Source: Ceraceosorus guamensis
Taxonomy: Eukaryota; Basidiomycota; Exobasidiomycetes; Ceraceosorales; Ceraceosoraceae
Length of the DNA stretch: 64,000 nt
Assembly (NCBI RefSeq): GCF_003144195.1
Contig: NW_020290020.1
Coordinates: 62,001-126,000 of the forward strand
Direction: 5' to 3'
The notes beneath the pieces are model-generated. The model had not been told where the DNA came from and made no database searches. It worked only from the letters and a program-made list of their open reading frames with translations. The first letter of the stretch is position 1; the number at the start of each line of letters is the position of its first letter. The position numbers and the translations under genes were made by a program. Shown here piece by piece: positions 1 to 12,033 of this stretch.

Positions 1-2267
1 CCATCCGCTTCTCTCAAAGCATACTCGGCGTCGGATCTCTTCATGTAGGATACAAAGCCAACCAAGCCTTGCCTGTTCGCTTCTCTCTCGCGGGGATACA
101 TGATCTGAAGAGTGAGTTGGACGAGGCCCTGGGTCAGGTGGATTAGTTTAGCTTGAGTCGAACAATTTACTTGCCTTTGCCGTCCCGACGTCGCCCCAAC
201 GACTGAAAAATCGACCGAGAGCAGCTTCTGGCACTTCTGCCGGGAGATTTGTGACGCAGACGTTGGTTGTGGTCATATCGCTCGTGTCGGGTCTGCTGCC
301 TCCTTTTGGTGCAGACTCGGCAGCCAACAAAGAAGAGACGGATGTACCCTCCGCTAGAGCGCGGCCGACATTCGCACAAGTTGTTCAATTGATCGATCAA
401 AATAGAGGCGTCGGCAAGTGCATTTATGATGAGGAGCGATGAGATGAGCCTTCCTCTTCCATCGTCTATGCTGCGCACGCTGCGAACATTGCAGCGTATG
501 TGCATCCCTTACCGCCAATGCGCTCTTTCAAGCGAGATTCACGCTCCGCTTGGTCTCTGCCGTGTGCAGCACATGTGGAGTACATCGCGTGTAAGTGACG
601 CACATTCGGGCTATGGGCTTTATGCGTTGTCGACCGAGCTATTCCTCACCTTGCCAATTCCCCTGCGAAGCTGTCCATCAGACGTTTGCGTTTGCCAGGG
701 GGATCCTTGCGCTTGTTCGAAGCAGGCGAGTCCTGGACGATGGACAAAAGGCGTCAGCTGGCAACCCTGACAATATCACGCGCAGCTGTAACGTCTCGCT
801 TCCTTGGATGCAAACGTGCCGCCATGCGCGAAGCTTCGAAACTAAGGAGTAGACGCACCTCTTCTTCCTCTGTCCCAAAAGCTCCCACTCTGCCAGCAGG
901 TAAGACGGCAGATTTTGAAGGTGTCGCACTTCCAAAACCCGCTCCTATGCCAGCGCCAGATGGACGCAGAGGTGCTGTGGCGGTAGCCAGCTTAGCACTG
1001 GAGAATGCAGGTGCCCGGGGCGCATTGGAGGTCTTCGATGCCGATTTGGCTCCCAGCCCACCTCCGGTGCTCATCGGTCCCCAGCCGTCCCCTGCTCCGC
1101 CATTGTTTGCTTCCTCTTCGTCTTCTTCTCCAAAAGCTCGCGCTCCGAGACCTGCACGAGGTGCCGGCGCGACGCTGCTGCCGGCGTGAGGAGTACTCGG
1201 CACATTTGGCGCTCTCACTATGGGCTGGTAGGCTTCACCTGGAGGAAGTAGCAGGCCCACGAATGAGTTATGAAGGCTTGCACGAAACGTAGGCCTGCAT
1301 TGCGTAACTCACCGCCAGCTTTGACGAATCCCAGTGGAACTTTCCGCTTTGCCTTGTCTTCTTCCTCCTCTTTGGCGCTGCCAAAAGTGCCCGTCTTTCT
1401 CTTTGTGCTTTCGGTATCCATGTCGTCAAGAAACTCCTTGTAAGCCAGCTCCATAGCTTCCTTCTCGTCCTTTTCTTTCTTCTCCTTTTCCTCTCGTTCC
1501 TTCTCTCGTTTGGATTTGCCGGAAAGAGCTCCACCGGCCGCTAGACGTGCAGCTCGCGCTGCTGCCTCGGATGCGCTGTGCGAAGAGGTCTTTTTGGCTA
1601 GGAATGCGGCTAGTTCCGGATCGGGCGAGGGTGACTTGGAAGGGGAGCGAGGCGCGGGCGCGCCATGCCCGCCCGGACGCGGAACAGGAGGTGCGCCTCG
1701 AGTTGGATGACGATCTGCGCCATGCTCCAGTCCGCCCGCTCGAAAGCGTACTCCATAATCCGAGGCATCTCGACGAGGACTGCGACTGCGACTTCTGCTT
1801 CGCCTGCGCGGTGGAGGAGAATAATCGCGGCGAGGAGGTGGGGGTGAATAATCGACTCGGCGACTACGGGGTGGATGATCGCGCCAGTCTCTATCGCGAT
1901 CTCGCTCCCGCTCCCTGTACCAGTCCTCCTCTCTTTGCCTCTCCCAGTTCCTTGGCCCTGTTTCGCGTCTCCAATCGGCTTCCTCTGCCTCGCGCCTATA
2001 CATCCTGCTGTCCCCTTCGTCGTCGTATCGAGCTTCCCTGGGAGGTGGGACTCTCGGATCGTGCCTGTCTTCATACCTGTCGTCTCGGGGCGGTGGGACG
2101 CGGGGATCATCGTAGCTCGCATACTCTTCCCCTCGTGGCGGTGGTACGAAGCCTCTTGGTCCAGAGTCGTAGCGCCCCTCCTGCCATCTCGAATGGGAGT
2201 GGTACGGAGCAGTCTCCCGCTCGTACCCCTCTTCTTCCCAATCGTAGCCTCTGCCACTCCTCGACAT
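1..2267 (-). CDS. U2 snRNP-associated SR140/U2SURP homologue (3' part missing)
   Basis: Homologue of SR140, a U2 snRNP-associated splicing protein of the nucleus. The model on the minus strand is 1313-2267, 859-1238, 650-732, 513-556, 175-353 and 1-104, with all reading phases agreeing; the rest lies beyond the left edge. The first exon encodes an arginine-rich N-terminus full of RS, RD and RE repeats, followed by a Lys/Glu-rich segment ending near PLGFVKAGG. Next comes a short KRKRLMDSFAGELARDQAER helix, typical of this family just before its RRM. The RRM starts with TTTNVCVTNLP and continues after the last intron with IMYPREREANRQGLVGFVSY, closely matching the IMWPR...GFVAF signature of SR140. 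The SURP and CID domains expected downstream are not in the window. The intron at 105-174 appears to use a GC donor. The start is the first ATG of the RS-rich frame. Confidence 0.85.
105..174 (-). other. Probable GC-AG intron inside the RRM
   Basis: On the minus strand the exon ends in AAG and the intron would begin GCAAGT and end in TTCAG. This join gives GTAKIMYPRERE, which restores the conserved RRM reading. The nearby GT (GTAAAT, three bases further in) would break the phase. AAG|GCAAGT is the usual consensus of rare GC-AG introns. Confidence 0.6.
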
Positions 2268-2917
2268 ATTGTTCGCGAGCCGGCCGCTCCTTTGAGGCCG
2301 GAGTGATCGGAAGCGAGTCTAGAACGAGCAGTGTTCTGCTGACCACGACGAGAGTGATGAGTGAAAAGAATCAAAGTACTCGCACTTAAGCCTTGCGCCA
2401 CGACAGCTGGGTTGTGAGTCGTGAGCCAAAGAGGAGCTCAGTCAAAGTCAAGAGTTTGGTACGTGGTGCGCCGCCATCCGTTTCTGGCAGCTGAACACGT
2501 GACAATTTCCGCGCACTGCTTTGCGCGCGTCGCGAGGGCGCACGCTACGCTGTACGCACGGCGTGTGATGCATCATGTTATACATGTGATGCTGCTGCAT
2601 GCAAACACTTACGACTCAAGACTCCAGATTCACTTAATGTGATTTGATGAGCCCTTGAGTCAATTGACCCAAACCAATCGTGGATCCAAGCAAAGTCGAG
2701 TCGAATCAGTTCTCACAAGCAATCACGGCTCAGACTGTCGCGACCCCCCTTGGGCCCATATATGCCACTGTCGCATGCCCAGATTCCAACACCTCGTCTC
2801 GTATGGGTATTGCATCGCGGTGTGCCTCTCTTCAAGCCGGTCTAGGCTTTCCGCGCCCTGCGCTGCGGAATCGGACCTCGAGGCCCTGGCACTCACCCGC
2901 CCCCATTTGCTCGAGTC
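2268..2917. promoter_or_regulatory. Divergent intergenic region between SR140 and the Rad60-like gene
   Basis: About 650 bases separate the two divergent start codons, so both promoters should lie here. I see no clear TATA box. The stretch from 2570 to 2720 is AT-richer and holds several GAGTCA/TGACTC-like words (for example near 2656 and 2697). No open frame in it looks like a gene. Confidence 0.5.
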
Positions 2918-5212
2918 ATGGAGCCCTTGAGAGCTTCAGCAGGCGCCTCGAGGCCACGCCCAAAAGCTAGGGCCGTGCGAGCGAAGGTGCAGTCTGACTC
3001 TGTGCTGCACCTTGGATCAGAAGACTCCAATCTCATCGCTTCTTCCAGGACGTCAGGCGAGACCTTCCATTCGGCTCTCACTGATCAGGATGTGAAGCAG
3101 GCGGCATCATCACAGGGACTGCCTGCCTCTTCGGCCGTGGGAAACGACTCAATACACATGGGAGGATCGCCAGCCGTCTCACCTCGGCTGTCAGAGCCCC
3201 GGGGTCACTCAATTTCGAAGTCTCCGTCCAGAAACGGCGCGCGGGACCTGTACGATGATCGGCTTGGCACCTCGTCCCCAGCTCGGCCGCAGAGTGCCTC
3301 ATCCCCAATGCCCGGCCCTTCAAGTGTTATCTCTTCGTTCGTGCCCACTCAACACAGCATACCTCCCGTTGCCGCTCCAGTCAAGACTGAACGCAAGGCT
3401 GGTAGGGTCGAGCCAAAGCAAGCCGAGCAACCTTCTCTTCAACGACACAAGATCAAGGCATCTCGTCCTTCTGCCGACGAATTCTTAAGGAAGAGAGACA
3501 AAGACAATGACGCATACTTCACGCGACCAGGTCGCGCATCTAAGCCTGTCATGCTCAGAGAAGGCAGTCAAGAAGGCAGCGAGCTAGACACGGACGTGGA
3601 CGGTATGTATGCGGGAGGGTACAGCGATCGGTCCGACGATGAGGAAGAGGATGACGGGTTCGGACAATCTCGCAGGCGAAGACGCTCATCGAACAAGCAC
3701 AGATTGAAACCAGGCTCGCAGTTGCCACAGTGGGTCAAGAACCAGCCTTCTCGGGCGATGGTGGACACGCAGGAAAGCGACGAAAGGTCTTTGGAACTCG
3801 ACGGACTGAACCAATCTCAATCAAGCATCAGTTCGGCTGGTCGGCGCAAAAGGCGTCGCGTACGGGTCAATGATAGTGACAGGCGGAGTGCCAGTCTGAC
3901 ACCTCCTCCGCCTCTCGATGCTGCGTGTGAGTAAGGATCATGCAGTTGCGAACATTTTCCGCGCGCGTGAGACTGACGAACCTAGCATGGTGGGCCGCAG
4001 TGCGACGAGAAGTAGCTCTCCTTGTCGAAAAGGAGTTGTTGGGAGGGTTGCGAGAGAATGCTGACGTGTCAGATGAAAGTGATCCGGGGTCGCGAGGGAA
4101 TACAGCGCAAATGGCCTCTCGCGTTGGAGAGCTGGACCTCAGCGAGGCGCAGATCAATGGCCTTCATCCGGACTTGGCAATGCACTACAGAGGCGCCAGA
4201 GCTCACGAGGTACGAGCGAGAGCGGCGCAGGAAGAGCAGCGAAAGGCGAAAGAGAGGGAAGAAAGGATGCGACACGAAAGAGAGCAGCTCGAGGAAGCCA
4301 GGAAAAACAAAGAGGCGGAAGCGGCATCAAACAGACAGGTGAGTGAATGCTTGCGGTAATGTATTGGCTTCTCGAGGTGCTCATGACAGTTGCATCCCTG
4401 CTGCCAATTGCAGCCTTTTGGAGAAGTCATCGCGCTGTCAGACAGTGATGACAACGTACAGAAGATATCGCAACACGCCGCATCGACGCAGGATGCAGGT
4501 AGTGATTCGGAGGTCGAAATGTTCTTTGCTCCGCCTCCTCCATCAGCCAGAACAAGTCGAGGAGCATCAGCGCTTGCTTCCAGAACACCACAAAGTGGTG
4601 TCGCTTCTGGCTCAGTAGCTCCGATCGCGAGCCCTGCATCAGGCTCAGCCCCGCGCAGGTCTTCTAGACGAAGGAACGCGACTTCTACGACTCGCCAGGA
4701 CTGCGACTCGGATGCGATCGAGATCACGCAAGTTCGGACGCAAAGCTCATCCGTGGCCCTGTCGCAGTCTCAGTCGCAGGCGCGAAGACGCAAAGAGGCT
4801 ATGACCGCATCAGCCAATTCTGCTGCAGAGCAGCCACCAACGCCAGTCTTGCAGACCCAGAATGAAGCGGCAGAGGGTGGTGAAGAAGAACGCCTGACGG
4901 TAAACCTTCGAGGATCGTCCGATGCCTCTCTGACCATGTCGATACGGACCAAACCTTCTACCAAGATTGGACGCTTGTTGGACCATGCGCTCAACACGTG
5001 GGGTGCGCATTTTTGTCCAGATGCAAACAGGTCCAAAGCTCGGGTCGTCTATGATGGCGAGGTGAGTCTATGCGGATTCTCCCATGACTTTGGTGCGCGA
5101 GAGACGCGGACTTATGACCTCATGTCTACGCCATGGTCAGACCTTGTCTCGCGAAGACACAGTTATGGGCGCTGGCATCGAGGATGACGACATGCTCGAT
5201 GTTCGTCTATGA
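2918..5212 (+). CDS. Rad60/Esc2/NIP45-like protein with C-terminal SUMO-like domain
   Basis: Predicted 693-residue nuclear protein of the Rad60/Esc2 family, which works with Smc5-Smc6 and the SUMO machinery in genome stability. Exons are 2918-3926, 3986-4338, 4414-5061 and 5141-5212, all in phase. The N-terminal two thirds are disordered and rich in Ser, Pro and charged residues. A Lys/Glu/Arg coiled-coil-like helix follows (AQEEQRKAKEREERMRHERE) near residues 430-450. Then come acidic SUMO-interaction-like stretches, VIALSDSDD and VEMFFAPPP. The C-terminus from about residue 615 is a ubiquitin fold: LTVNLRG, STKIGRLLDHAL, ARVVYDGE, and after the last intron TLSRED...IEDDDMLDVRL. The last exon is only 24 codons long, and its join was chosen because it completes the ubiquitin fold. 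Only one SUMO-like domain is evident, whereas S. pombe Rad60 has two. Confidence 0.8.
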
Positions 5213-5658
5213 CTTGTGCTCTACAAGGGCATAGACTATACCGCCCTGAGGTCGACTCATACATAGTGTCCACGCTTGCAACCACGCCAAAATTTGCGCC
5301 AGCAACGACCTCATCCACACAGATACCTACGCTTTGCCCTTTTTGTACATCATGCGTCACTTCTACGCCACGTTCCATGTTGTATCAGCACAAAGACGAG
5401 ACTTACATCCTGTGCCCATCCCAAAACTTACACCGAGGCTATACCACACTCATCAGGCTTCGCCGCTTCGTCCACGAGAGCCCACGAGCATCTCAGAAAC
5501 AGCCTTCATCATCGACGCGCGCGTCTCGACAGTGGTCCGTCGGGCGGCGGAAGACTTCGCTAGCAGGGGCGAAGAATGGACGCCATAGTCACGTATTGAT
5601 CAAACTGCGGCAAAACATCACATTTCCCGTAATGACCAGGTGATCGGCAGTGGAAAAG
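5213..5658. other. Convergent 3' intergenic region
   Basis: This 446-base stretch lies between the stop codons of the Rad60-like gene (+) and BRO1 (-). Small open frames here show no recognisable protein. It should hold the 3' UTRs of both genes. I see no RNA gene. Confidence 0.5.
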
Positions 5659-8600
5659 TCAGTAGCTGGGTCGATAACCTTGCGAGCCGTACTGCGGCTG
5701 CTGACTCTGACTCGAGTAGCCTCCGTGAGGCGGCGGTGGAGGTGGTGGCCCAGTGGATGCACGCCCTTGTCCGTATCCGTACATTTGAGCGGGAGGCGGT
5801 GGAGGGGCAGATTGTGACTGCCAGCTTTGCTGCTGAGGCTGTTGCGCACCATAGTGCGAGGGTAGCGGAGGTGGCGGTGCGCTGCCATAATGTGAGGAGT
5901 ACTGAGGCGCGTAGTTGCCCGGTGCAGAGGGTTGCGAGGTCTGCCATTGTGATTGGGACGAGGGGGCAGCAGTGGCCGAAACGTAGGCTCCCGCATACCC
6001 CTGAGGTACACTAGAGGTATACTGTGATGGAGGAGGAGGTAACGAAGGCTGCCTGCCGGGGGGTGGAGGCGGTTGTGCACCTTGTTGCTGATACAAGTGT
6101 TGCTGACCAGGTTGAGAAGGCGTAGGGTAGGGATACGATTGGTTGGGTTGCGTTGTAGCTGGAGAAGATGAAGCATGCACAGTCTGAGGAGTGGGAGCAG
6201 GGGGAGGGGGCGGTCGAGGCGTGCCAGCAGATGATGCTCCAAACGACCCAAAAGATTCAAAGGCCGAGAGCCCCTCGTAGGGTGACGCAGGCGCTGGGTT
6301 GGGGTGCGTCGGAGAGGAAGGTCCGGATGGAGACACGTATGCGCCTTGCGCAGGAGGCGGAGGTACTGGGTAATAAGGTCCTGGTGTGTGTTGCGCGGTT
6401 CTGGGACTTTGATACGCAGAAGACGGCGGAGGTGAACTTGGACCTCTTGGTGCGCCCATGTTGAGACTACCGAAAGATCTGTTCAGCTCACTCGCAGCTG
6501 ATGCACTGCTGGTATCCTTGCCTTTCTCTTCCCATTCTGCTTCCGATTTGAGCCTTTCTCTCTCCGCCGACCTCTCATCAATAAATGAACTGACGCTTCG
6601 TTTCAGCTCTGCAGCCACTTCTTCTACTTCCGCGTAAAATTGCACAGCCTTGGCCACGCCCGCTCTCGCTTGCGCGTTGGTCTCCTTGGCCCGTTTCAGC
6701 TTTGCGATCAGCGCGGCCTTTGCCTTGAATTTCTTGTTCCAGTCGCCTTCAACTCGTCGTCCAACTTTGGACTCTGTGATTTCTTTCCACTCCCTCGCAA
6801 GTTCGGCAAGGACCTTTTCCTGTTCGGCAGATGTACTCGCAAGCTTAATCTGGTGCGCTTTGAACTTTTCCAACTCTTGCGAGAACAAGCTCCGTTGAGC
6901 CTCTGGTGGAGAACGTCGATTGAGAATCAACAGGTGCGAAATGTCATCCGATTGTATCTTTGCCCTCAAATCCGCAAGTGTATCCGCCCTGCTCTTCTTG
7001 ATCTTGTGTAGCGTGCTGAGATGCTGCTCGATCGCTGCAACTGCTCGTGATAAAGCTTTGAGCTCCTCATCCGAAGCGCGCTCGTCATCCTCGGTCAAGT
7101 CTAGCAAGCCCGCTTGTCCGGTATGTGAGTCCGAAGAAGCGCTCGCTACTGCCTGAGCAAATGCGCCTTCGAGTTCATCACGATCGCCCATGAGAACTTG
7201 AATGCCAAATCTGGCCTGATTCCACAGCTCATTGAGCTTGTCATCGTTTGCTCTAGCTTGCTGCAAAGCCTCTTTGTGACTCTTGGCATCGGATCTCAGT
7301 GTGCGCGCGGCAGCACCCTGAGGTTCTTGCTTCCATCCGCTTCCAAATCTGCCCCTAAGCTTCTCACAAGCTGCGTTGTCCTCGTCCAGCAGCCGTAGCG
7401 CCGCGTCTAGGTCGCTCTGTGATGCGTGCTTGCGTGCGTCAATACTTCTCAGAGCGGCTTCTACGCCTCCTTGACCAAGCCCTTCCGCATCATGTGATGC
7501 CCCTCCCACGCGCTCCTCCTCTGCCCACGCTCGAACTTCAGAGCCGGGGTCGGCGAGCGAATTGATAGCTCCTTGGCTCAGACCTGCAGGTCCAGCTCCT
7601 CTGAATTTGAGCAGAGCAGACGGCAAGCCCATGTACTCTAAGGCCGCCGCCAGCTCTCCATCGGCCAGATCTACACGCTCGGCTTCTCCGCGCGCAACTT
7701 GCGCCTTCTCCTCTGAGTATAGGCTAGCGGCTTCATGCACGCCCAGCGGGACAAGACGGCTGAAGAGATCGTTGCTCGCAAGGCCGCTCGCTCCGCCCCT
7801 TGATGCTGTTCCTCCGTCTCCTGCTACTGGTACTCCGATCAGCTTTTGCACCTCTGGGCTGGAGTAGATATCCTGTATACTGATGGGCGTGGCAGCAGTC
7901 AGTGTGTCGATATTAGGCAACGTGCTTTCAGGCGGAAGGATGTCGTGGTAGATAAGATCATTGTCCTTTACCGCAACATTCTTTCTTCCAGTAACCAGCG
8001 CGAGATGTGTGGCCGTCAACACCTGCATGGTCTCCGCTGCATCGCTTGGTAAGGTCTGACCGGCTTCAGACGTCTCGGACCTGGTGGCAAATGGCGAGCC
8101 GGGAGGCGAACTGTCCAGGGAGCCAAATCCGCCGGACCAACTACCTGCACTTCCAGTGGCGGAGCTAGCAAAGGAGCCCGCCAGCTTCTGGGCTTGCTTG
8201 GCAAGCGTCTCGGCGAGTGTGAGGCGCACAAGGTTCGATCCATGGTTGCCTGCTGCATGATCAGCATTGGCTCTGTAGTACTGAGCGATGGAAGCAAAAT
8301 ATTTTGCTTTGCACTGCGATGGAAAGCGCCCCGACTACAAGTCAGCATACGCCCCCATTCTCAGTGCAACGTTGCAGACTCACGGCAACTAGCGCAGCCC
8401 ATGCACGATTAAAGACACCCTTGCCCACCCACTCCTTGGACTCCTTTTCCAGATGATCGTACTTTTCTGCAGCGGAGGCGGCAAGTTTAGCAGCCAAGCT
8501 AGCACTCTTGCCTTCGTTAACCATCTTTTCCCACAGGACCTCGTGAGCTTGAGCAAGCATGAGGTCTACAAGCCATCTGACGACGTCTTTCGACATGTCA

Positions 8601-9356
8601 GTGGAAGGGGCGTGGAGGAAATTGTCATTGATGTAGCTCAGCATGCCAGCAGATTGTCTCAGTGAGAGGAATGATAGCTTTAGGCCGTCGGGAACTGGGC
8701 CTGCTGTGGTCGTCGATGCAGTACTAGCATCAGCGGCGGAGGCGGCACCAGAAGACGCGCTGCTAGACAGACGCGAAGCGCGCGATGCGATGGCGCTCAA
8801 AGCAGAGGCAATGTTGAAGATGACCGACGCTTTCTCGTATGCTAGCGAGTGTTGAGAAATGGGCTTCTGTGTGAAAGCATCCTTCCTGTAGCGGTTGCGA
8901 ACGTGTTAGGTCGCGCAAGAGTGGCAATTGTACCCATCGCTCCTCACCAAGGAAACGGCACTCGAAGCTCCGGAAACCGTAATTCGAGCATTTCAAGCAT
9001 GTGGAACCACTTGTAAAGCAGGTCGCGAGCTGCTCAAAGGATGTGGCGCCTCGGATGTCAGCGAAGACAGACAGGTACACGTACATAATGGGGACCTCGC
9101 AGGCTTACCGGTAGCATCGCTCCCAGCGCCTCGGACTGCGTCTTGACGAGCGCGATTGAGCGCACTGAGTGCTTCAGCATGGCTCTTAGGGTCCTCCCCA
9201 TATGAGCTGCGGATGAGTTGAGCTACAGGGCTTGCCAGATCCACTTCTTCCGTCTGCTTCGCAGGAATGCTGAGGTGAATCGTAGAGCAATTTCAGCAAG
9301 TGTGTGCTCGAGGAAAGGCTGATCACTTACGATATCAGCGGAGATTGCCCTGACAT
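5659..9356 (-). CDS. BRO1: BRO1/ALIX-family ESCRT-associated protein
   Basis: Endosomal adaptor of the ESCRT pathway. In fungi Bro1 binds the ESCRT-III subunit Snf7 and recruits the deubiquitinase Doa4 during multivesicular body sorting. Minus-strand exons are 9331-9356, 9109-9269, 8948-9029, 8384-8885 and 5659-8334, giving 1148 residues with all phases consistent. The first exon encodes only MSGQSPLIS and joins to [15 protein letters not shown], the standard Bro1-domain start. Further Bro1-domain signatures are [52 protein letters not shown] and [15 protein letters not shown] helical, Lys/Glu-rich V-domain-like region covers roughly residues 400-850. The last 300 residues are Pro/Gln/Ser/Tyr-rich and contain a PSAP tetrapeptide (5920-5931), a possible ESCRT-I docking site as known in ALIX. 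The length is somewhat above yeast Bro1 (844) because of the tail. Confidence 0.93.
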
Positions 9357-10255
9357 GTTGGGCTTCAGCAAGTGGGCAAGCTGTGTCCGGCCCTGCAGGG
9401 TTCGTCGCTCTCGAGAGCCACTGGGCTTGGCAGCTGGGTCCAGAAGAGGCGGGCGGTGAAGGTGGAGTACGGGTCGCCGACAGTATCTTGGCTTTGAGCC
9501 CGCCCAGCTTCGCTGTAGCCGACAAGCGTTCAGGAGCCGCTGAAAGGCTTTCGTACAGGTTCAAAATTGACCAGCAGCGGGGGCGATGATGGTGGACATG
9601 CTGATCGGGCGAGAGGCGCGGCTGGCCAGCAAGGAATGCCGCGCTCAGCATCCCGGCGCATGCACGCGCGCACATCATCATGCGGTCGCTCTGCAGTGTG
9701 CCCCGTGCACCCCACGGGAGGATCGCCTACGTACCATTTTGAATCATGAATTAAGCTCTATCCTGATGGAGAAATGTCGATTACAAGTTTAACCAAATCT
9801 TTGTAATACTTGTGGCACCTTGTCCAAGAAGGCGGTACAAGGCACTCTATTCAAGATTCACTGTAGTCGAAATTAAAGCAGTGTGGGTGGATGGGCGTCT
9901 AGCTTCTATATCGAGGCTTTCATTCTTGATTTTTGACTGGTGTCGCTTTCTCTTCTTCGAGCTCGACCTGCGTCAAGCGTCACCTTCCTGCACCTTGCCG
10001 TCGCGATTGTACTTGTCCATCGTACACCCAAAGACTCTCAAGCACTAATGCGCCACCACGACATCTCAGCGGGCTCACTCGCAACATGACCTCTCACTAG
10101 ATCAGCGCACACATCAATTTGTTCCTCGTTCCAGTTGCGAGTCGATCCACCCCAGGCTCCGCTAAATAGCGGAGGCGCGTGCCTCTCCCCAAAGTCACGA
10201 CTGTCGTCACAGCAAATTTTCCCGCCACGCAGCATTTACGAGAATCGTTCACGCA
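9357..10255. promoter_or_regulatory. Divergent intergenic region BRO1/MMM1
   Basis: About 900 bases between the two divergent start codons. The open frames at 9383-9792 are short and unrecognised. The AT-rich part near 9730-9960 may carry promoter elements, but I cannot assign any. The region next to the MMM1 start is C-rich. Confidence 0.45.
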
Positions 10256-12033
10256 ATGACCACGGGCCCGCCTCACACTGGGCAGCCAGTGCCACGGCAG
10301 AGCTGGTTCCAGCCCACCTTCACGCAAGGACTCTTGGTTGGACAAGCATCGATTGTGATCCTTCTCCTCATCCTCTTACGCTTCCTCTTATTTGCCGATC
10401 CATCCGAGTTGGAGAACGACCCATCAGACCCAAGCAAAAGAGGCGGCAGGAGTCGATCGAAGCGGAGCTTCTCGACCCTCCAAAAGCCGAGCGGCAAGCG
10501 GCTCAAAGCGGAGAGCGCAGCTCATACCGCGGCTGGTGGACAATCCCGCGTTTCACAAATTCAGCTGGCAGAGCGAGTGACCGGCTATGACCTTGGATCG
10601 CACGGACCAGAAAGTTCGGACTGGGTGAATGTTCTACTTGCGCTTGCATTTGATGGTTACAGGGAAGATCTCAACCGGGCGGCTTCAGCTGGCTCACGTC
10701 CAGATGTGACTGGCGGCAACGTAGAGGGAGCGAGGAAGGTGTCCGAGGGTGTCAATGAGGTTGTAGAGTCCATCTTGAATAGAGCAGTAGATGGCAAAGG
10801 TGGTGGTATCATTGTGAGTCAGCGAATGAGCATCCGAGGGCGCCTCGAATAGCCGAGCTCACCTTTACTTCCCGCGCCCGAAAGGACCACATTGACGTCT
10901 CCAGCGTAGATATTGGGGCTTCGTTCCCCAAGCTGTCAGACGTGCGAGTGAGACCCTCGGATGAGGTGGGAAGTCTCGTGAGTAGGGCGCCCGAGGCCGC
11001 CTGCCTGCTCTGCGCTGACATGAAATCATCTGCTGTCGTGCAACAAACAGCGCATTGAAGCGGAGCTGGACTACGCGGATGCGCTGGAGCTTTGCATCTC
11101 AACCAATCTCGTTATCAACTTTCCTCGCCCGAGGTTTGCGGTATTGCCGATCGAGCTTGGAGTTCTCATCGAAAGATTCAGCGGGACAGTGAGTCTGTTC
11201 GACCATCCCCCATCGTGGCTCATTTGGCTTAATGTCGACGCGTACTTGCACAGGTTTCACTCGAGCTGGTTTCGGAGCACGAGATTCCACCCAATTCTCG
11301 CTCGCGCCACGTTCTCAAGCTCTCTATTCACCCCGACTTTGCGTTGAGTGCGCGCGCCCGATCTCAGCTTGGCTCACGAGCGAAGCTAGTCGATGTTCCC
11401 AAGCTAGAACAGCTGATCGTGGAGCGTATCAGAGCGGGCATAGCGAGCAAAGTCGTCTGGCCCAGATTCATCGCCGTCTCTTTGCCCGATCTTGTGAGCT
11501 CCGCACTAGCCAAGAGAGAAAAGGCAGAAGAAAAGAGCGCGAAATTGAGCCAAGCAAGGGGGACGTACGAGCAATTTCTAGCTAGGCAAGCCCACGATCG
11601 AGCTGCCGGAGCGCTACAAAAAGGGGGAGGTGGACAAATTTGGTTCGAGGAGGCGGGGCAGGATCATTTGGCAGGAGACCAATCATATGCGTCTTTCGCA
11701 AGGACAGTCATGAATGGCGCTCGAGCAGGCAGAGAAATTCAGAAAGCTCAGGAGGTGGACCCATCTCCCTCTCCGCCCGGCGGACTAGCAGGCGTAGAGG
11801 CGTGGAGACAGGGAGCTCTTAACGCGACTGGGGCACCCGCTTCTGGAGCTACGTCAAGCCAGATCAGACCAGGCATGATAAGTGCAGAGGCGAGCACATC
11901 CACACCGCGCGCGCCCGCGACCAGAGACGCGAGGAGGGAAGAATCAGTCAGATCCTATGGAAGGACGAGCGCGGTCAATCAGGTCGCGCAATCTGCTTTC
12001 GAGTCTGAGGCCGTCAGACAGAGGGTCAGGTAG
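10256..12033 (+). CDS. MMM1: MMM1, ER subunit of the ER-mitochondria encounter structure
   Basis: Mmm1 is the ER-anchored lipid-transfer subunit of the fungal ERMES complex (with Mdm10, Mdm12 and Mdm34). The model is 10256-10813, 10885-10977, 11051-11188 and 11254-12033, 522 residues, every exon a whole number of codons. A short lumenal N-terminus precedes one transmembrane segment (GLLVGQASIVILLLILLRFL, about residues 25-44), just where Mmm1 has its own. The SMP lipid-binding domain starts near residue 117 with GYDLGSHGPESSDWVNVLLA. It continues through DVSSVDIGASFPKLSDVRV, LDYADALELCISTNLVINFP, ELVSEHEI and LGSRAKLVDVPKLEQL, and ends with KVVWPRFIAVSLPDL. About 140 residues of Ser/Ala/Arg-rich tail follow the SMP domain, making the protein longer than yeast Mmm1 (426). 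Confidence 0.9.

Noticed and set aside
1547-2389. 280-codon plus-strand frame opposite SR140
   Set aside because: It is antisense to the RS-rich exon; the minus strand carries the conserved SR140 sequence and consistent splice sites.
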